64,000 nucleotides of DNA, from positions 310,001 to 374,000 of the forward strand of contig NZ_JBLTWO010000001.1 in the NCBI RefSeq assembly GCF_049889055.1, in the 5' to 3' direction. A program made the position numbers and the translations under genes. The notes under the pieces were generated by a model that worked only from the letters and a program-made list of their open reading frames with translations, was not told the DNA's origin and did not search any database. Positions 15,703-25,469 of this stretch are shown here, in pieces. The DNA is from Rhizorhabdus sp049889055. GTDB lineage: Bacteria > Pseudomonadota > Alphaproteobacteria > Sphingomonadales > Sphingomonadaceae. Position 1 is the first letter of the stretch. Every line of letters starts with the position of its first letter.

Positions 15703-17661
15703 ATGATCGTCGTTTCGTGGTTCGCGCGGCTGATTGCCGTATCTCTGATTCTGGCGTGTATTCCGGCCACGGCCGCCCCGCCGCTCGACGTCTATGGCAA
15801 GCTGCCGACGCTGGAGATGACCGCAATGTCGCCATCGGGCGAGCGGATCGCGGTGATCGGCATGTTCCAGGGCAAGCGCCAGTTGCTGGTGACCGACGCG
15901 AACCGAAAGCTGCTCTCATCGGTCGAGGTCGGCGAATACAAGCTGCGCTCGATCCACTGGGCAGGCAACGAAACCCTGCTGATCCACGCCACCAGCACCT
16001 ATGCCCTCGGCTTCGGCTTCACGACCGACAAGACCGAACTCAGCACCATGATCGTCGTCAATCTCGGCAAGGGCGCGCCATGGACGATCTTCGAGAAGGA
16101 AGATCGTATAACCGGCGGCGTGCGCGGCTATTACGGGGCGATCGAGCGCGACGGTCGCTGGTACGGCTATTTCGGCGGAATCACGCTGGAGCGGTCCGGC
16201 TATGATTTCATGCTCAAGAGCACCAAGGCGGAACTCTACGAGGTCGACCTGGAGACGCAAAAGGCGCGCCTCGTGTCGAACCGGGCGCCATCGGATTCGA
16301 CGTGGCGCGACTGGGTCGTCGCCGCTGACGGCAGCCTCGCTGCTTATCTCGACTATGAAGAAGACCGCGGCGACTGGACGCTCTACAATGGACAGCGTCA
16401 GAAGATCGCCAGCGGCCGATCCCCGCTGGGCGACGTCTCGCTGCTCAGCCTGGGGCGCTCCGCAGGCACCGTGATGTATATCGACGAAGATACCGAGGGT
16501 CGGCGAAGGGCTTTCGAAGTGCCGCTGACCGGCGGAACGCCCGTCGAGCTGCTGCCGAACGAATATGCAGGGCAGCTCATCACCGACGACCGAAGCCGGC
16601 TGACCGTCGGCTACACCCGTGAAGCAGATATCCAGGAGGATCATTTTTTCGACGAGCGGCGTGAAAAGCGCATGGCCGCCGCCCGCCGGGCCTTTCCCGA
16701 CGCGACGGTGCGCCTGATCGACGCCAACACCAGTTTCGACAAGATGATCGTTCGTACCGACGGGCCGGGCGACCCTCAGAGCTACTGGGTCGTCGACATC
16801 AAGACGGGGCGCGCCGAACCGCTCGGCAGCAGCTATGCGATCAATGTGGGCGACGTGGGACCGATGCGGTTGATCCGCTACAAGGCGGGCGATGGCCTCG
16901 AGATCGGGGCTGTCCTGACCCTGCCGTCAGGGCGGAGCGAGCGGAATCTGCCGTTGATCGTTCTGCCCCATGGTGGCCCCGCCGCGCGCGACTACCCCGT
17001 GTTCGACTGGTGGGCGCAGGCCTATGCATCGCGGGGCTATGCAGTATTGCAGCCCAATTTCCGGGGGTCTGAAGGACTGGGCTCTGCCTTCCGTCTTGCC
17101 GGCCGCGGCGAATGGGGCCGCAAGATGCAGACCGACATTTCCGACGGGGTCGCCGATCTCGCGCGGCAGGGCATCATCGATCCGAAGCGCGTGTGCATCG
17201 TCGGCGCCAGCTATGGCGGCTATGCGGCGCTGGCGGGTGTCACGCTACAACAGGGGCTTTACCGCTGCGCAGTTTCGGTCGCGGGCGTCGCAGACGTAGC
17301 CCGCATGCTTTCTACCAATATCCGCGCGAGCGGGCAGAACCGCACCGTCATACGCGCCTTGCGCACCGAGGTCGGGACAGGCCGGGACATGAAGGAGGTT
17401 TCTCCGGCCAATTTCGCGGCGCGCGCAGACGCCCCCATCATGCTGATCCACGGCGTCGACGACATCGTCGTGCCCTTCGACCAGAGCCGCCAGATGGCGT
17501 CCGCCCTGTCCCGCGCGGGAAAGCCGCACGAGTTCATCAAGCTCGAAGGCGAGGATCATTGGCTATCGAAGGGGGACACGCGGCTGGCGATGCTCAAGGC
17601 CTCGGTCGCCTTCGTCGAGAAGCACAACCCGCCCGACCCGGCGCCGGCGGCAAAGCCCTGA
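15703..17661 (+). CDS. Secreted S9 family prolyl oligopeptidase/acylaminoacyl peptidase
   Basis: A 652-residue exported peptidase. The N-terminal signal peptide (about 1-25) ends near IPATAAPP. It is followed by a beta-propeller-like region of about 380 residues and a C-terminal alpha/beta-hydrolase domain. The triad is visible: S503 in GASYGGY, D587 in GVDDIVVP and H619 in GEDHWLS. HGGPAARDYP supplies the oxyanion region. AAGGGGGC lies just before the ATG. It converges tail to tail with the GST gene, with one base between the two stops. Confidence 0.93.
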   Translation: MIVVSWFARLIAVSLILACIPATAAPPLDVYGKLPTLEMTAMSPSGERIAVIGMFQGKRQLLVTDANRKLLSSVEVGEYKLRSIHWAGNETLLIHATSTYALGFGFTTDKTELSTMIVVNLGKGAPWTIFEKEDRITGGVRGYYGAIERDGRWYGYFGGITLERSGYDFMLKSTKAELYEVDLETQKARLVSNRAPSDSTWRDWVVAADGSLAAYLDYEEDRGDWTLYNGQRQKIASGRSPLGDVSLLSLGRSAGTVMYIDEDTEGRRRAFEVPLTGGTPVELLPNEYAGQLITDDRSRLTVGYTREADIQEDHFFDERREKRMAAARRAFPDATVRLIDANTSFDKMIVRTDGPGDPQSYWVVDIKTGRAEPLGSSYAINVGDVGPMRLIRYKAGDGLEIGAVLTLPSGRSERNLPLIVLPHGGPAARDYPVFDWWAQAYASRGYAVLQPNFRGSEGLGSAFRLAGRGEWGRKMQTDISDGVADLARQGIIDPKRVCIVGASYGGYAALAGVTLQQGLYRCAVSVAGVADVARMLSTNIRASGQNRTVIRALRTEVGTGRDMKEVSPANFAARADAPIMLIHGVDDIVVPFDQSRQMASALSRAGKPHEFIKLEGEDHWLSKGDTRLAMLKASVAFVEKHNPPDPAPAAKP

Positions 17662-17662
17662 A

Positions 17663-18292
17663 TCAGGCGGGGAAGAGGATCGGCGCGTCGCCGGCTTTCC
17701 AGGGCGCGAGGCGCACCATGATCGCGGCGAAGAGATCGCTTTCGAGCAGGTTGGCGAGCCAGTGCCGGGTCGCCGGCAGCGGCTGCGCGTCGAACCACGG
17801 GCGGTCGACCTCGGCGAACTGCCGGACGAAGGGGAAGAGGGCGATGTCGGCCAGCCCCCGCCGATCGCCACACAGATAGGGGCGATCGGCAAGGCGCTGC
17901 TCCAGCTCATCGAGCAGCGCCAGCCCCTCGGCGCGGTGCAGCGTCGCGTCGCTGCCATGCCGCTCGGGATATTTGTAGCGGTCGAGATGATGCTTGAACG
18001 GCCCGTCATTGGCCGCGATCAGCATAGGGTCGTCGCGATCGAGCCAGGCTTCGGGATCGGCCCGGCCGAGCGCCCAGCGCATGATGTCGAGGCTCTCGTC
18101 GAGCGTTCTGCCGTCGGGCAGGCACAGCACCGGCACCGTCGCCTTGGCCGATGCCGCCGCCAGTTCGGGCGGCTTGGCGGACAGCTTCACCTCGCGGATC
18201 TCGCAGCGCTGCTCCGATACGAGCATCGCCATCCGCGCCCGCATCGCATAGGGGCAGCGTCGAAAGCTATAGAGGATCGGCAGCGCGGTCAT
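17663..18292 (-). CDS. Glutathione S-transferase family protein
   Basis: A 209-residue protein with an N-terminal thioredoxin-fold domain beginning ILYSFRRCPYAMRARMAM, where a CPYA motif supplies a possible cysteine active site. The segment VPVLCLPDGRTLDESLDI is the glutathione-binding ES motif. A helical C-terminal domain follows. The CPYA motif suggests an Omega-like thiol transferase rather than a classical conjugating enzyme. The chosen ATG at 18292 overlaps the end of trhO by 26 bp, so the two are probably cotranscribed. Confidence 0.88.
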   Translation of the reverse strand: MTALPILYSFRRCPYAMRARMAMLVSEQRCEIREVKLSAKPPELAAASAKATVPVLCLPDGRTLDESLDIMRWALGRADPEAWLDRDDPMLIAANDGPFKHHLDRYKYPERHGSDATLHRAEGLALLDELEQRLADRPYLCGDRRGLADIALFPFVRQFAEVDRPWFDAQPLPATRHWLANLLESDLFAAIMVRLAPWKAGDAPILFPA

Positions 18293-19241
18293 CGGTACCG
18301 GGCAGGACGGCGCCGACATGAGCGATGCCGCGCTGGGCCGCGAGGCGCTCCTGCCGGTTGCGTTCGGCATAGCGGCGGCGCTGCTCCTCGTCGCGCTCAT
18401 CATGACAGGCGGGGCAGCACACGCCCTCCACGTAGAGCGCGGATTGCCGGTCTTCGGGGCTGACGGGCCGGCGGCAGGCGAAGCACAGGCTGTGGCTGCC
18501 GGGGGCGAGGCCATGGCCAACGGCCACCCGCTGGTCGAAGACGAAGCATTCGCCTTCCCACAGGCTTTCGGCGGGATCGACCGTCTCCAGATATTTCAGG
18601 ATGCCGCCCTTGAGGTGATAGACATCCTCTATCCCCTCGGCCTTCACGAAGGCGGTCGCCTTTTCGCAGCGTATGCCGCCGGTGCAGAACATGGCGATGC
18701 GCGGCGTCTTGCCCTGCCCCGCGAGCCGCTCGCGCTCGGCCCGGAACCAGGCAGGAAAATCGCGGAAGCTGGGCGTCTTCGGATCGATCGCGCCGGCAAA
18801 GCTGCCGATCGCCACCTCATAATCGTTGCGCGTGTCGATCACGACCACCTCGGGATCGGCGATCAGCGCGTTCCATTCCTTGGGCTCGACATAATGACCG
18901 ACCCCTTCGAGCGGATCGATGTCGGGCTGCCCCATCGTCACGATCTCGCGCTTCGGCCGGACCTTCATCCGGTGGAAGGGCATCGCCGCCGCACGCGAAT
19001 ATTTGATCTCGATGTCGGCGCAGCCGGGGATCGCGCGAATATGGTCGACGATCGCGGCGATCGCGTCATCGGCTCCGGCGATGGTTCCGTTCAGCCCTTC
19101 TCGCGCGACCAGCAGCGTGCCCTTGATGCCCAGCTCCGCGCAGCGCTGGGCCAGTGGCACGCGCACCGCTTCGGGATCGTCGAAGCGCGCGAAGCGATAG
19201 AGCGCCGCGACGCAGATGGGCAGTGCCGGCGGATCGGTCAT
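18267..19241 (-). CDS. trhO: tRNA uridine(34) hydroxylase (UPF0176, rhodanese domain)
   Basis: Oxygen-dependent hydroxylation of U34 in certain tRNAs to 5-hydroxyuridine. The 324 residues comprise an N-terminal ferredoxin-like domain (AREGLNGTIAG), a rhodanese domain with active-site Cys in MFCTGGIRCEKA, and a C-terminal cysteine-rich zinc-like region (CFACRRP and CCPACH). Length and motifs match the family. It is upstream of, and overlapping with, the GST gene. Confidence 0.95.
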   Translation of the reverse strand: MTDPPALPICVAALYRFARFDDPEAVRVPLAQRCAELGIKGTLLVAREGLNGTIAGADDAIAAIVDHIRAIPGCADIEIKYSRAAAMPFHRMKVRPKREIVTMGQPDIDPLEGVGHYVEPKEWNALIADPEVVVIDTRNDYEVAIGSFAGAIDPKTPSFRDFPAWFRAERERLAGQGKTPRIAMFCTGGIRCEKATAFVKAEGIEDVYHLKGGILKYLETVDPAESLWEGECFVFDQRVAVGHGLAPGSHSLCFACRRPVSPEDRQSALYVEGVCCPACHDERDEEQRRRYAERNRQERLAAQRGIAHVGAVLPGTDDRAADPL

Positions 19242-19308
19242 GGCGCGTGCCTATGGCAAGAGATCGCCACAAGGCAAAGCGGGATTATGCGGAGGGCCTA
19301 TGGCCGGT

Positions 19309-19557
19309 TCAGCCCTCGGGTTGGGCAGGCTCAGGCGACAGGGCGGGTGACGAAGCCTCTTCGGCCTGTACGGGCCGGCGTTCGCCCAAACGGACAGGCC
19401 GGGATGTCACGCCGGCATCGCCCCTTGCTGCCGCTTCAGCATCGCGCTGCGCCCGTTCGGCAACGACTGCATCGACATCGAAGTCGATCGGCAGGCCCTG
19501 GGCGGACAGAGCGGACGGAAGCGCGGACAGGCCGAGCAGGAGCGGGAGCAGCTTCAT
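19309..19557 (-). CDS. Small exported hypothetical protein
   Basis: An 82-residue protein whose first 20 residues (MKLLPLLLGLSALPSALSAQ) form a convincing Sec signal peptide. The rest is charged, Ala/Glu/Arg-rich and Pro-rich at the end, probably disordered. GAGGGAGAG stands just before the ATG. It lies directly downstream of ftsK on the same strand and may be cotranscribed. No family is recognised. Confidence 0.65.
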   Translation of the reverse strand: MKLLPLLLGLSALPSALSAQGLPIDFDVDAVVAERAQRDAEAAARGDAGVTSRPVRLGERRPVQAEEASSPALSPEPAQPEG

Positions 19558-19623
19558 GTTCTCTCCCTCGCACCGATTCGCACCATCCGCCGTGATCGAC
19601 ATCACAGCCGGGCGCGGCGCGAC

Positions 19624-22023
19624 TCAGTTCAGGAAGCGCCCCAGATCGGCAACGTCGACCAGCACTTCGCGACGACCGACATGATCGGGCTGCGACACGA
19701 TCCCGTCCTTTTCCAGCCGCTCGATCAGGCGGGCTGCCGAATTATAGCCGACGCGCAGCTGCCGCTGGAGCCAGCTGGTCGAGGCCTTGCGATTCTCGAC
19801 CACCAGCTGGATCGAGCGGCGATAGGCCTGGGTTTCGGGATCGTCCGGGCCGGTCGGACCGCCCTCCATCGCGAAGCCGCCATCTTCGGGCTCCTCGGTG
19901 ACGGCCTGGATATAGTCGGGCGTGCCCTGCGACCGCCAATGGTCGGCCACCGCGCGGACCTCGTCGTCGGACACGAACGGGCCATGGACACGGACGATCT
20001 GCTTGCCGCCGGGCATGTAGAGCATGTCGCCCTTGCCCAGCAGCTGCTCGGCGCCCTGCTCGCCCAGGATCGTGCGGCTGTCGATCTTGCTGGTAACCTG
20101 GAAGCTGATCCGCGTCGGCAGGTTCGCCTTGATCACGCCGGTGATGACGTCGACCGACGGCCGCTGCGTCGCCATGATCAGGTGGATGCCCGCCGCACGC
20201 GCCTTCTGCGCGAGCCGCTGGATCAGGAATTCGACCTCCTTGCCGGCGGTCATCATCAGGTCGGCAAGCTCGTCGACGATCACCACGATCTGCGGCAGCG
20301 GATCGAACTCCAGCTTCTCTTCCTCATAGATCGGCTGGCCGGTTTCCGCGTCATAGCCGGTCTGAATGCGGCGGCCGAGCGGCTGCCCCTTGGCCTTGGC
20401 CGCCCGCACCCGCTCGTTGAAGCTGGCGAGGCCGCGCACCCCGACCGAGGACATCATCCGGTAGCGGTCCTCCATCTGCTCGACCGCCCATTTGAGCGCG
20501 CGCACCGCCTTTTGCGGTTCGGTCACGACCGGCGACAGCAGATGGGGAATGTCGTCATAGATGCTCAGTTCGAGCATCTTCGGATCGATCATGATCATCC
20601 GGCACTGATCGGGCGTCAGCCGGTAGAGCAGCGACAGGATCATCGAGTTGATGCCGACCGACTTGCCCGAGCCGGTGGTGCCCGCGACCAGCAGATGCGG
20701 CATGGGTGCGAGATCGGCGATCACCGGATCGCCACCGATATTCTTGCCCAGCACCAGCGCCAGGCCCGAAGCGGCTTCCTCGAAGGCATCGCTCGCGATC
20801 AGTTCGGACAGCGAGACGGTCTCGCGCTTGGCATTGGGCAGTTCGATACCGATCACCGTGCGGCCGGGAATGACCGCGATGCGCGCCGACATGGCCGACA
20901 TGTTGCGCGCGATATCGTCGGCCAGCGCGATCACGCGGCTCGCCTTGATGCCGGCGGCGGGCTCCAGCTCGTACATGGTGACGACGGGACCGGGGCGGAT
21001 CTCGACGATCCGGCCCTTGACGTTGAAGTCGTCGAGCACGGTTTCCAGCAGGCGGGCGTTGCGCTCCAGCGCGGCCTTGTCGATCGTCTTGTTCGTCGCG
21101 GGCGGCGCCGGTGCCAGCAGCGACAGGCTGGGCAGCTTGTAGGTATCGCCGAGAGGGAGCGAACTCTGTCGGTCGCGCGCGACCGCCTTGGCGGAAGGCG
21201 CGGCCGCCTTCTTGCGGTCGGCGATGACCGGCGGCGGGGCGATCTCGGCATCCTCGTCGATCGGCGCATGCCGCGGCGGACGAACCGGCACCGGATCGCG
21301 GTCGATCGTGCTGATGTCGGTATCGTCGAACGGCGGATCCCCGTCGTCCATGTCGAAGGGTTCGGCGGGACGGCGCGCATGGGCGCCGCGCCGCAGCAGC
21401 CAGTCGCGCTCGTCCGCCTCCAGCCCGAGCCCCCATATCCAGAGCGACAGGCCGAGAATCGCCAGCAGAGCGGCGCTGCCCAGCCGGACGCCATTGGCGA
21501 CCATCGGATCGGCGATCTGCTCCAGCCCGTAGCCGACCAGCGCCGCACCGCCGAGGCCGAGGCTTCCGCCATAGCCGGCCGGGAGCCCCGCGACCGAACC
21601 GCCCCGGAACAGCGCGAGACCGACCCCCATCAGCGCGATGGAACACAAGGCGATCGCGATCGAGCGGCCCCAGCGGCCGACCGGATGCGCGCGCCACATC
21701 CGCAGGCCCCAGACGAAGCCGAGAGGCAGCAGGAGCACGATGGCGGGGCCGAAGAGACTCAGCCCCAGATCGGCGATCCAGGCACCGACCGGCCCGAAGA
21801 CATTTTTTGGGGGGCCGCCGGCGGCGGTGTTCAGCGACGGATCGGTGACATGATAGCTGGCAAGCACGAAGCCGAGCGCGATCGTCCCCGCGATCAACGC
21901 AAGAGCGGCGAGCAGGCTTCCGGCGCGGCGGCCCATGCCCGCGAGCGCGTTGCGCCAGCCTGTCGGCTGGGGCGTCGACGGCGTCTCGTCTTCGCCTGCG
22001 ATCCTGATGCTGCGACTTGCCAT
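19624..22023 (-). CDS. ftsK: DNA translocase FtsK/SpoIIIE
   Basis: Septal DNA pump that coordinates chromosome dimer resolution with division. The 799-residue protein has an N-terminal membrane domain with four or five spans (about 30-200), a linker rich in Asp, Pro and Ala, then the RecA-like motor with Walker A AGTTGSGKS, Walker B VVIVDELADLMM and TQRPSVDVITG. The C-terminal winged-helix gamma domain (SWLQRQLRVGYNSAARLIERLE) would read polar KOPS-type sequences. The ATG at 22023 is preceded by GGATGG. It is divergent from the UbiH-type gene. Confidence 0.97.
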   Translation of the reverse strand: MASRSIRIAGEDETPSTPQPTGWRNALAGMGRRAGSLLAALALIAGTIALGFVLASYHVTDPSLNTAAGGPPKNVFGPVGAWIADLGLSLFGPAIVLLLPLGFVWGLRMWRAHPVGRWGRSIAIALCSIALMGVGLALFRGGSVAGLPAGYGGSLGLGGAALVGYGLEQIADPMVANGVRLGSAALLAILGLSLWIWGLGLEADERDWLLRRGAHARRPAEPFDMDDGDPPFDDTDISTIDRDPVPVRPPRHAPIDEDAEIAPPPVIADRKKAAAPSAKAVARDRQSSLPLGDTYKLPSLSLLAPAPPATNKTIDKAALERNARLLETVLDDFNVKGRIVEIRPGPVVTMYELEPAAGIKASRVIALADDIARNMSAMSARIAVIPGRTVIGIELPNAKRETVSLSELIASDAFEEAASGLALVLGKNIGGDPVIADLAPMPHLLVAGTTGSGKSVGINSMILSLLYRLTPDQCRMIMIDPKMLELSIYDDIPHLLSPVVTEPQKAVRALKWAVEQMEDRYRMMSSVGVRGLASFNERVRAAKAKGQPLGRRIQTGYDAETGQPIYEEEKLEFDPLPQIVVIVDELADLMMTAGKEVEFLIQRLAQKARAAGIHLIMATQRPSVDVITGVIKANLPTRISFQVTSKIDSRTILGEQGAEQLLGKGDMLYMPGGKQIVRVHGPFVSDDEVRAVADHWRSQGTPDYIQAVTEEPEDGGFAMEGGPTGPDDPETQAYRRSIQLVVENRKASTSWLQRQLRVGYNSAARLIERLEKDGIVSQPDHVGRREVLVDVADLGRFLN

Positions 22024-22195
22024 GATTCCATCCGCCGGCGGGACGACCGGCGCCCGCATGAATATGCAGAGTGGAGAATCCCATAGCGCGGAGTCCCGGT
22101 CAAGCGAGCCGCGCGTCGCTTCGTCGCGCCGCCCCGTCCCAAGGGACATGACGGGAGTGGTGGCGCCCGCCCCAGCTTGGGCCTATGACGAGATC

Positions 22196-23416
22196 ATGGA
22201 ACGGCAGGACGTCATCATCCTGGGCGGAGGGCTGGTCGGCCTGACGCTCGGCATCGCTCTCTCGAAGCATGGCATCAAGGCGGCGGTCATCGACCCGGCC
22301 GACCCGCAGGCGGTGCTGGCCGCCGGCTTCGACGGCCGCGCGTCTGCGGTCGCCAGCGCGCCCTGGCGCATGCTCGACTCGATCGGCGTCGGTCCGCTGC
22401 TCGCCGGCAAGGGCTGCGCGATCGATGCGATCAGCGTGCAGGACGGGCTCAGCCCCGAGGCGCTGATGTTCGAGCCCCCGGCCGATGACGGCGCGCTGGG
22501 CCATATGTTCGAAAATCGCGATCTGCGCATCGCGCTCGACACCGCTGCGCGCGCGGCGGAAGGGCTGACGCTGCTCCGCCCGCTGCGGCCGGTCGACGTC
22601 CGCCGCGACCTGGACGGCGTTGCGGTGACGCTGTCGGACGGCCGCGTCGTCGAAGGTGCGCTGCTGATCGGCGCCGAGGGGCGGCAATCGCCGACGCGCG
22701 AGGCGGCGGGCATCACCGTGGCGCGGTGGAGCTATGGCCATGTCGCGATGATCACCGGGATCGTCCACGACAAGCCGCATGGCAATGTCGCCTATGAGAT
22801 CTTCTATCCGTCAGGCCCATTCGCGATCCTGCCGCTGGTCGACGGACCTGAAGGCGAGCATCGCTCGGCCATCGTCTGGACCGTCTCGGCCAAGGATGCA
22901 CCGGCGATGCTGGGCCTGCCCGATCGCGCCTGGCAGGCCGAGGCCGCGAAGCGCATGGGTGGGCTGCTGGGCGACTTCCGCCTCGCCTCCCCCCGCTCCT
23001 CCTATCCGCTCGACTTCCACCACGCCGCCCGCATCACCGACACGCGGCTGGCGCTGGTCGGCGACGCCGCGCATGGCATCCATCCGATCGCGGGCCAGGG
23101 CGTCAATCTCGGCTATCGCGACGTGGCCGCGCTGACCGAGGTGCTGGTCGAGGGCATGCGTCTCGGCCTCGATCCGGGCGACGCCCAGCTGCTCGCCCGC
23201 TATCAGCGCTGGCGCAGCCTCGACAGTTTCATGGTGGCGGCTTCGACCGACGGGCTCACCCGCCTGTTCGGCGTACCGGGACGAGCGGCCCGCACAGTTC
23301 GCCGCATCGGCCTCGGTGCCGTCCAGCGGCTCGGGCCGCTCAAAGGCCGCTTCATGGCAGAGGCGCGCGGCGAGACCGGCAAGCTGCCGAAACTGCTCCA
23401 GGGGCTGGCGATCTAA
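22196..23416 (+). CDS. FAD-dependent UbiH/UbiF/Coq6-family monooxygenase
   Basis: A 406-residue flavoprotein hydroxylase, probably acting in ubiquinone ring hydroxylation. The N-terminal Rossmann motif is VIILGGGLVGLTLG, and the second FAD motif RLALVGDAAHGIHPIAGQG is followed by NLGYRDVAALTE, the UbiH signature. Length fits the family. Alphaproteobacteria use varied sets of these enzymes (UbiH, UbiF, UbiI, UbiL, UbiM), and the exact ring position cannot be told from the sequence. The region 22024-22195 before it must hold the divergent promoters for this gene and ftsK. Confidence 0.9.
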   Translation: MERQDVIILGGGLVGLTLGIALSKHGIKAAVIDPADPQAVLAAGFDGRASAVASAPWRMLDSIGVGPLLAGKGCAIDAISVQDGLSPEALMFEPPADDGALGHMFENRDLRIALDTAARAAEGLTLLRPLRPVDVRRDLDGVAVTLSDGRVVEGALLIGAEGRQSPTREAAGITVARWSYGHVAMITGIVHDKPHGNVAYEIFYPSGPFAILPLVDGPEGEHRSAIVWTVSAKDAPAMLGLPDRAWQAEAAKRMGGLLGDFRLASPRSSYPLDFHHAARITDTRLALVGDAAHGIHPIAGQGVNLGYRDVAALTEVLVEGMRLGLDPGDAQLLARYQRWRSLDSFMVAASTDGLTRLFGVPGRAARTVRRIGLGAVQRLGPLKGRFMAEARGETGKLPKLLQGLAI

Positions 23417-23439
23417 AGACCGCGCGAAAACCTATCCGT

Positions 23440-23607
23440 TCAGAGCGGGCGAGCGTCCTCGACGATCATGACCGGCACGCCCTCCCGGATCGGGAAGGCC
23501 AGGCCCGCCGCGTCCGAAATCAGCTCCTGCCGCGCCTCGTCATGGCGTAGCGTGGTGCGCGTCACCGGGCAGACGAGGATGGCGAGCAGTTCGGGATCGA
23601 CGCTCAT
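23440..23607 (-). CDS. Trm112-like small protein (YcaR family)
   Basis: A 55-residue protein beginning MSVDPELLAILVCPVT and containing GLAFPIREGVPVMIVEDAR, the typical Trm112/YcaR pattern. The usual zinc-knuckle cysteines are reduced here to the one in LVCP. Eukaryotic Trm112 activates methyltransferases; the bacterial role is unclear. Its ATG overlaps the stop of the LON-domain gene in ATGA, a commonly conserved arrangement. Confidence 0.9.
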   Translation of the reverse strand: MSVDPELLAILVCPVTRTTLRHDEARQELISDAAGLAFPIREGVPVMIVEDARPL

Positions 23608-24218
23608 TGGAGCGTCGCCCCGTCATCGTCGCCCCGCCGGAAGAAGGCGAGTATCTGCGCGAGCAGGTCGGCTCGCACGTCGAGCGTATCGGCCTCGAGC
23701 AGCGCCTGCTTCGAGGCGGCATCGAACGGCGCAAGCGAACAGATCGCATTGACCAAAGTCTCGTCGTCCAGGCGGCTGACCCCGGTCCAGTCGACTGCGA
23801 CACCGCGCGCATCCGCGAAGCGGCGCGCCTCGCGCTCTATCTCGGCGCGGACGATACTCGGCAGCGCGTCGGGCGATGGAATGTCGTCGAACGCCTTGAG
23901 ATCCGCCTCGACCTGCCGGAACGGCGTCGCCACGTCGAGCTCGCGCAGGATACGGAAGCGCGTCAGCCCGGCAAGGATCAGGTTGAACCGCCCGTCGTCG
24001 AGCCGCTCCACCTCCTGGATATGGCCGACACAGCCTACGTCGAACAAGGGCGGCGGCTCGCCGGGTCCGCGCGGCTGGATCATCGCGATCCGCCGATCGC
24101 GGGCGAGCGAGTCGGACACCATTGCCCGATAGCGCGGCTCGAAGATGTGCAGCGGAAGATGGCCGCGCGGAAAGAGCAGCGCCCCCGCCAGCGGAAAGAT
24201 GGAGAGACGCTCGCCCAT
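23604..24218 (-). CDS. LON peptidase N-terminal substrate-binding domain protein
   Basis: A 204-residue stand-alone LON N-domain protein. MGERLSIFPLAGALLFPRGHLPLHIFEPRYRAM is represented by the start and the IFEPRYRAM motif, followed by GCVGHIQEV and the helical C-terminal part. There is no ATPase or protease domain. The function of free LON-N proteins is not settled. It is the middle gene of a three-gene run (CnoX-like, LON-N, Trm112-like), 11 bp after the thioredoxin gene. Confidence 0.9.
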   Translation of the reverse strand: MGERLSIFPLAGALLFPRGHLPLHIFEPRYRAMVSDSLARDRRIAMIQPRGPGEPPPLFDVGCVGHIQEVERLDDGRFNLILAGLTRFRILRELDVATPFRQVEADLKAFDDIPSPDALPSIVRAEIEREARRFADARGVAVDWTGVSRLDDETLVNAICSLAPFDAASKQALLEADTLDVRADLLAQILAFFRRGDDDGATLQ

Positions 24219-24229
24219 GCGCCGGCCGA

Positions 24230-25141
24230 TCAGGTGAACAGGATCGCGGAGAGCCGGCGGCGCTGGTCGCGGACCCACTGGTCCTCCAGGCCGACGACCT
24301 CGAACAGCTTGAGCAGACGCTGGCGCGCGGCGCCCTCGTTCCACTCGCGGTCGCGGGCGATGATCTCAAGCAGATTGTCGGCCGCACCGTCGCGATCGCC
24401 GCCCGCCATCAGCCCGCCAGCCAGTTCGAAGCGCGCCTCATGATCGTCGGGATTGGCTGCGACCCGCGCGCGCAGCCCGCCGAGATCGTCGACCGGCTGC
24501 GCCTCTCGGGCGAGCGCGATTGCCGCCTGGGCGCGCGCAACGGGCGCTTCCTTCATCTTGTCGGCCGGCAGCGTCGCGAGAGCCGCCTCTGCCTCTTCCA
24601 GTTCGCCTGCCTGCACCAGCGCGCGGGCCATGCCGCCCAGAACCTCGGCATCCTCGGGCGCCATTTCGGCCAGTTGCCCGAAGATCGACAGCGCTCGTTC
24701 GATATCGCCCGCCTCCAGCACCTCCTCGCCCATCGCGATCAGCGGGGCGATATCCTCGTGCATCTTCGCGGCAGCGCCCTGAATCGGCAGCTGGCGGAGG
24801 ATCTGATCGAGCATCTGCTTGAGCTGGCCCTCGGTCCGCGCGGGCGTCAGATCGGCGACCAGCTGCCCCTGGAACAGCGCATAGACGGTCGGGATCGACT
24901 GCACACGGAACTGCGAGGCGATCATCTTCTGCTCGTCGACGTTGATCTTGACCAGTGCGACGCCCTTGTCGGCATAGTCGGCCGCGACCTTGTCGAGGAT
25001 CGGCCCCAGCGCCTTGCAGGGCCCGCACCATTCGGCCCAGAAATCGAGGATGACGAGCGAGGTCATCGATGGCTCGACGACGTCGCGGCGGAACGCCTCC
25101 ACCGCTTCCCGATCCGCCGCGCTCATTCCCAGGGTCGCCAC
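24230..25141 (-). CDS. cnoX: Thioredoxin/TPR protein, CnoX-like co-chaperone
   Basis: A 303-residue protein with an N-terminal thioredoxin domain, active site WAEWCGPCK (C39, C42), joined to a C-terminal tetratricopeptide-like helical region with repeated Ala/Glu-rich helices. This is the CnoX/YbbN architecture, a chaperedoxin that protects substrates from oxidation and passes them to GroEL or DnaK. Unlike E. coli CnoX, the CxxC is intact, as in Caulobacter. The GTG at 25141 was chosen because GGGAG lies 8 bases upstream; an ATG at 25126 or a TTG at 25156 are alternatives. Confidence 0.9.
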   Translation of the reverse strand: MATLGMSAADREAVEAFRRDVVEPSMTSLVILDFWAEWCGPCKALGPILDKVAADYADKGVALVKINVDEQKMIASQFRVQSIPTVYALFQGQLVADLTPARTEGQLKQMLDQILRQLPIQGAAAKMHEDIAPLIAMGEEVLEAGDIERALSIFGQLAEMAPEDAEVLGGMARALVQAGELEEAEAALATLPADKMKEAPVARAQAAIALAREAQPVDDLGGLRARVAANPDDHEARFELAGGLMAGGDRDGAADNLLEIIARDREWNEGAARQRLLKLFEVVGLEDQWVRDQRRRLSAILFT

Positions 25142-25302
25142 CGATGATTCTCCCAATGCCCGTAATCTGGCCCCTTATGTGGGAGGGTGGAGGCCAATGC
25201 CAAGGGCCTGCATTTTTTTCGAGAATTGGGCTTGCGGTGTCAAAACACCCGGGCTAATAGCCGCGCCTCGACGGCAGGCATCGCCCGCCGGACAGCGCCA
25301 GA

Positions 25303-25377
25303 GCGGGCGTAGCTCAGGGGTAGAGCACAACCTTGCCAAGGTTGGGGTCGAGGGTTCGAATCCCTTCGCCCGCTCCA
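25303..25377 (+). tRNA. tRNA-Gly (anticodon GCC)
   Basis: A 75-nt cloverleaf with acceptor stem GCGGGCG / CGCCCGC and discriminator U. The D arm contains AGCTCAGGGGTAGAGC, the anticodon stem-loop CCTTGCCAAGG, and the T arm GGGTTCGAATCCC. The CCA end is encoded (25375-25377). Confidence 0.97.
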
Positions 25378-25404
25378 GTTTTCGGAAGAAGGCCAGGCAG
25401 TTAA

Positions 25405-25428
25405 GCGATCCGAAAGGGTCGCTTTTTT
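25405..25428 (+). terminator. Rho-independent terminator of tRNA-Gly
   Basis: A GCGATCC / GGGTCGC stem (one G-U pair) with a GAAA tetraloop, followed by six T residues, 28 bp after the tRNA. The best canonical terminator in the window. Confidence 0.85.
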
Positions 25429-25469
25429 GCTTATATGCTTTCGGATTGGACCAGAGCAAGCGCCGGCCA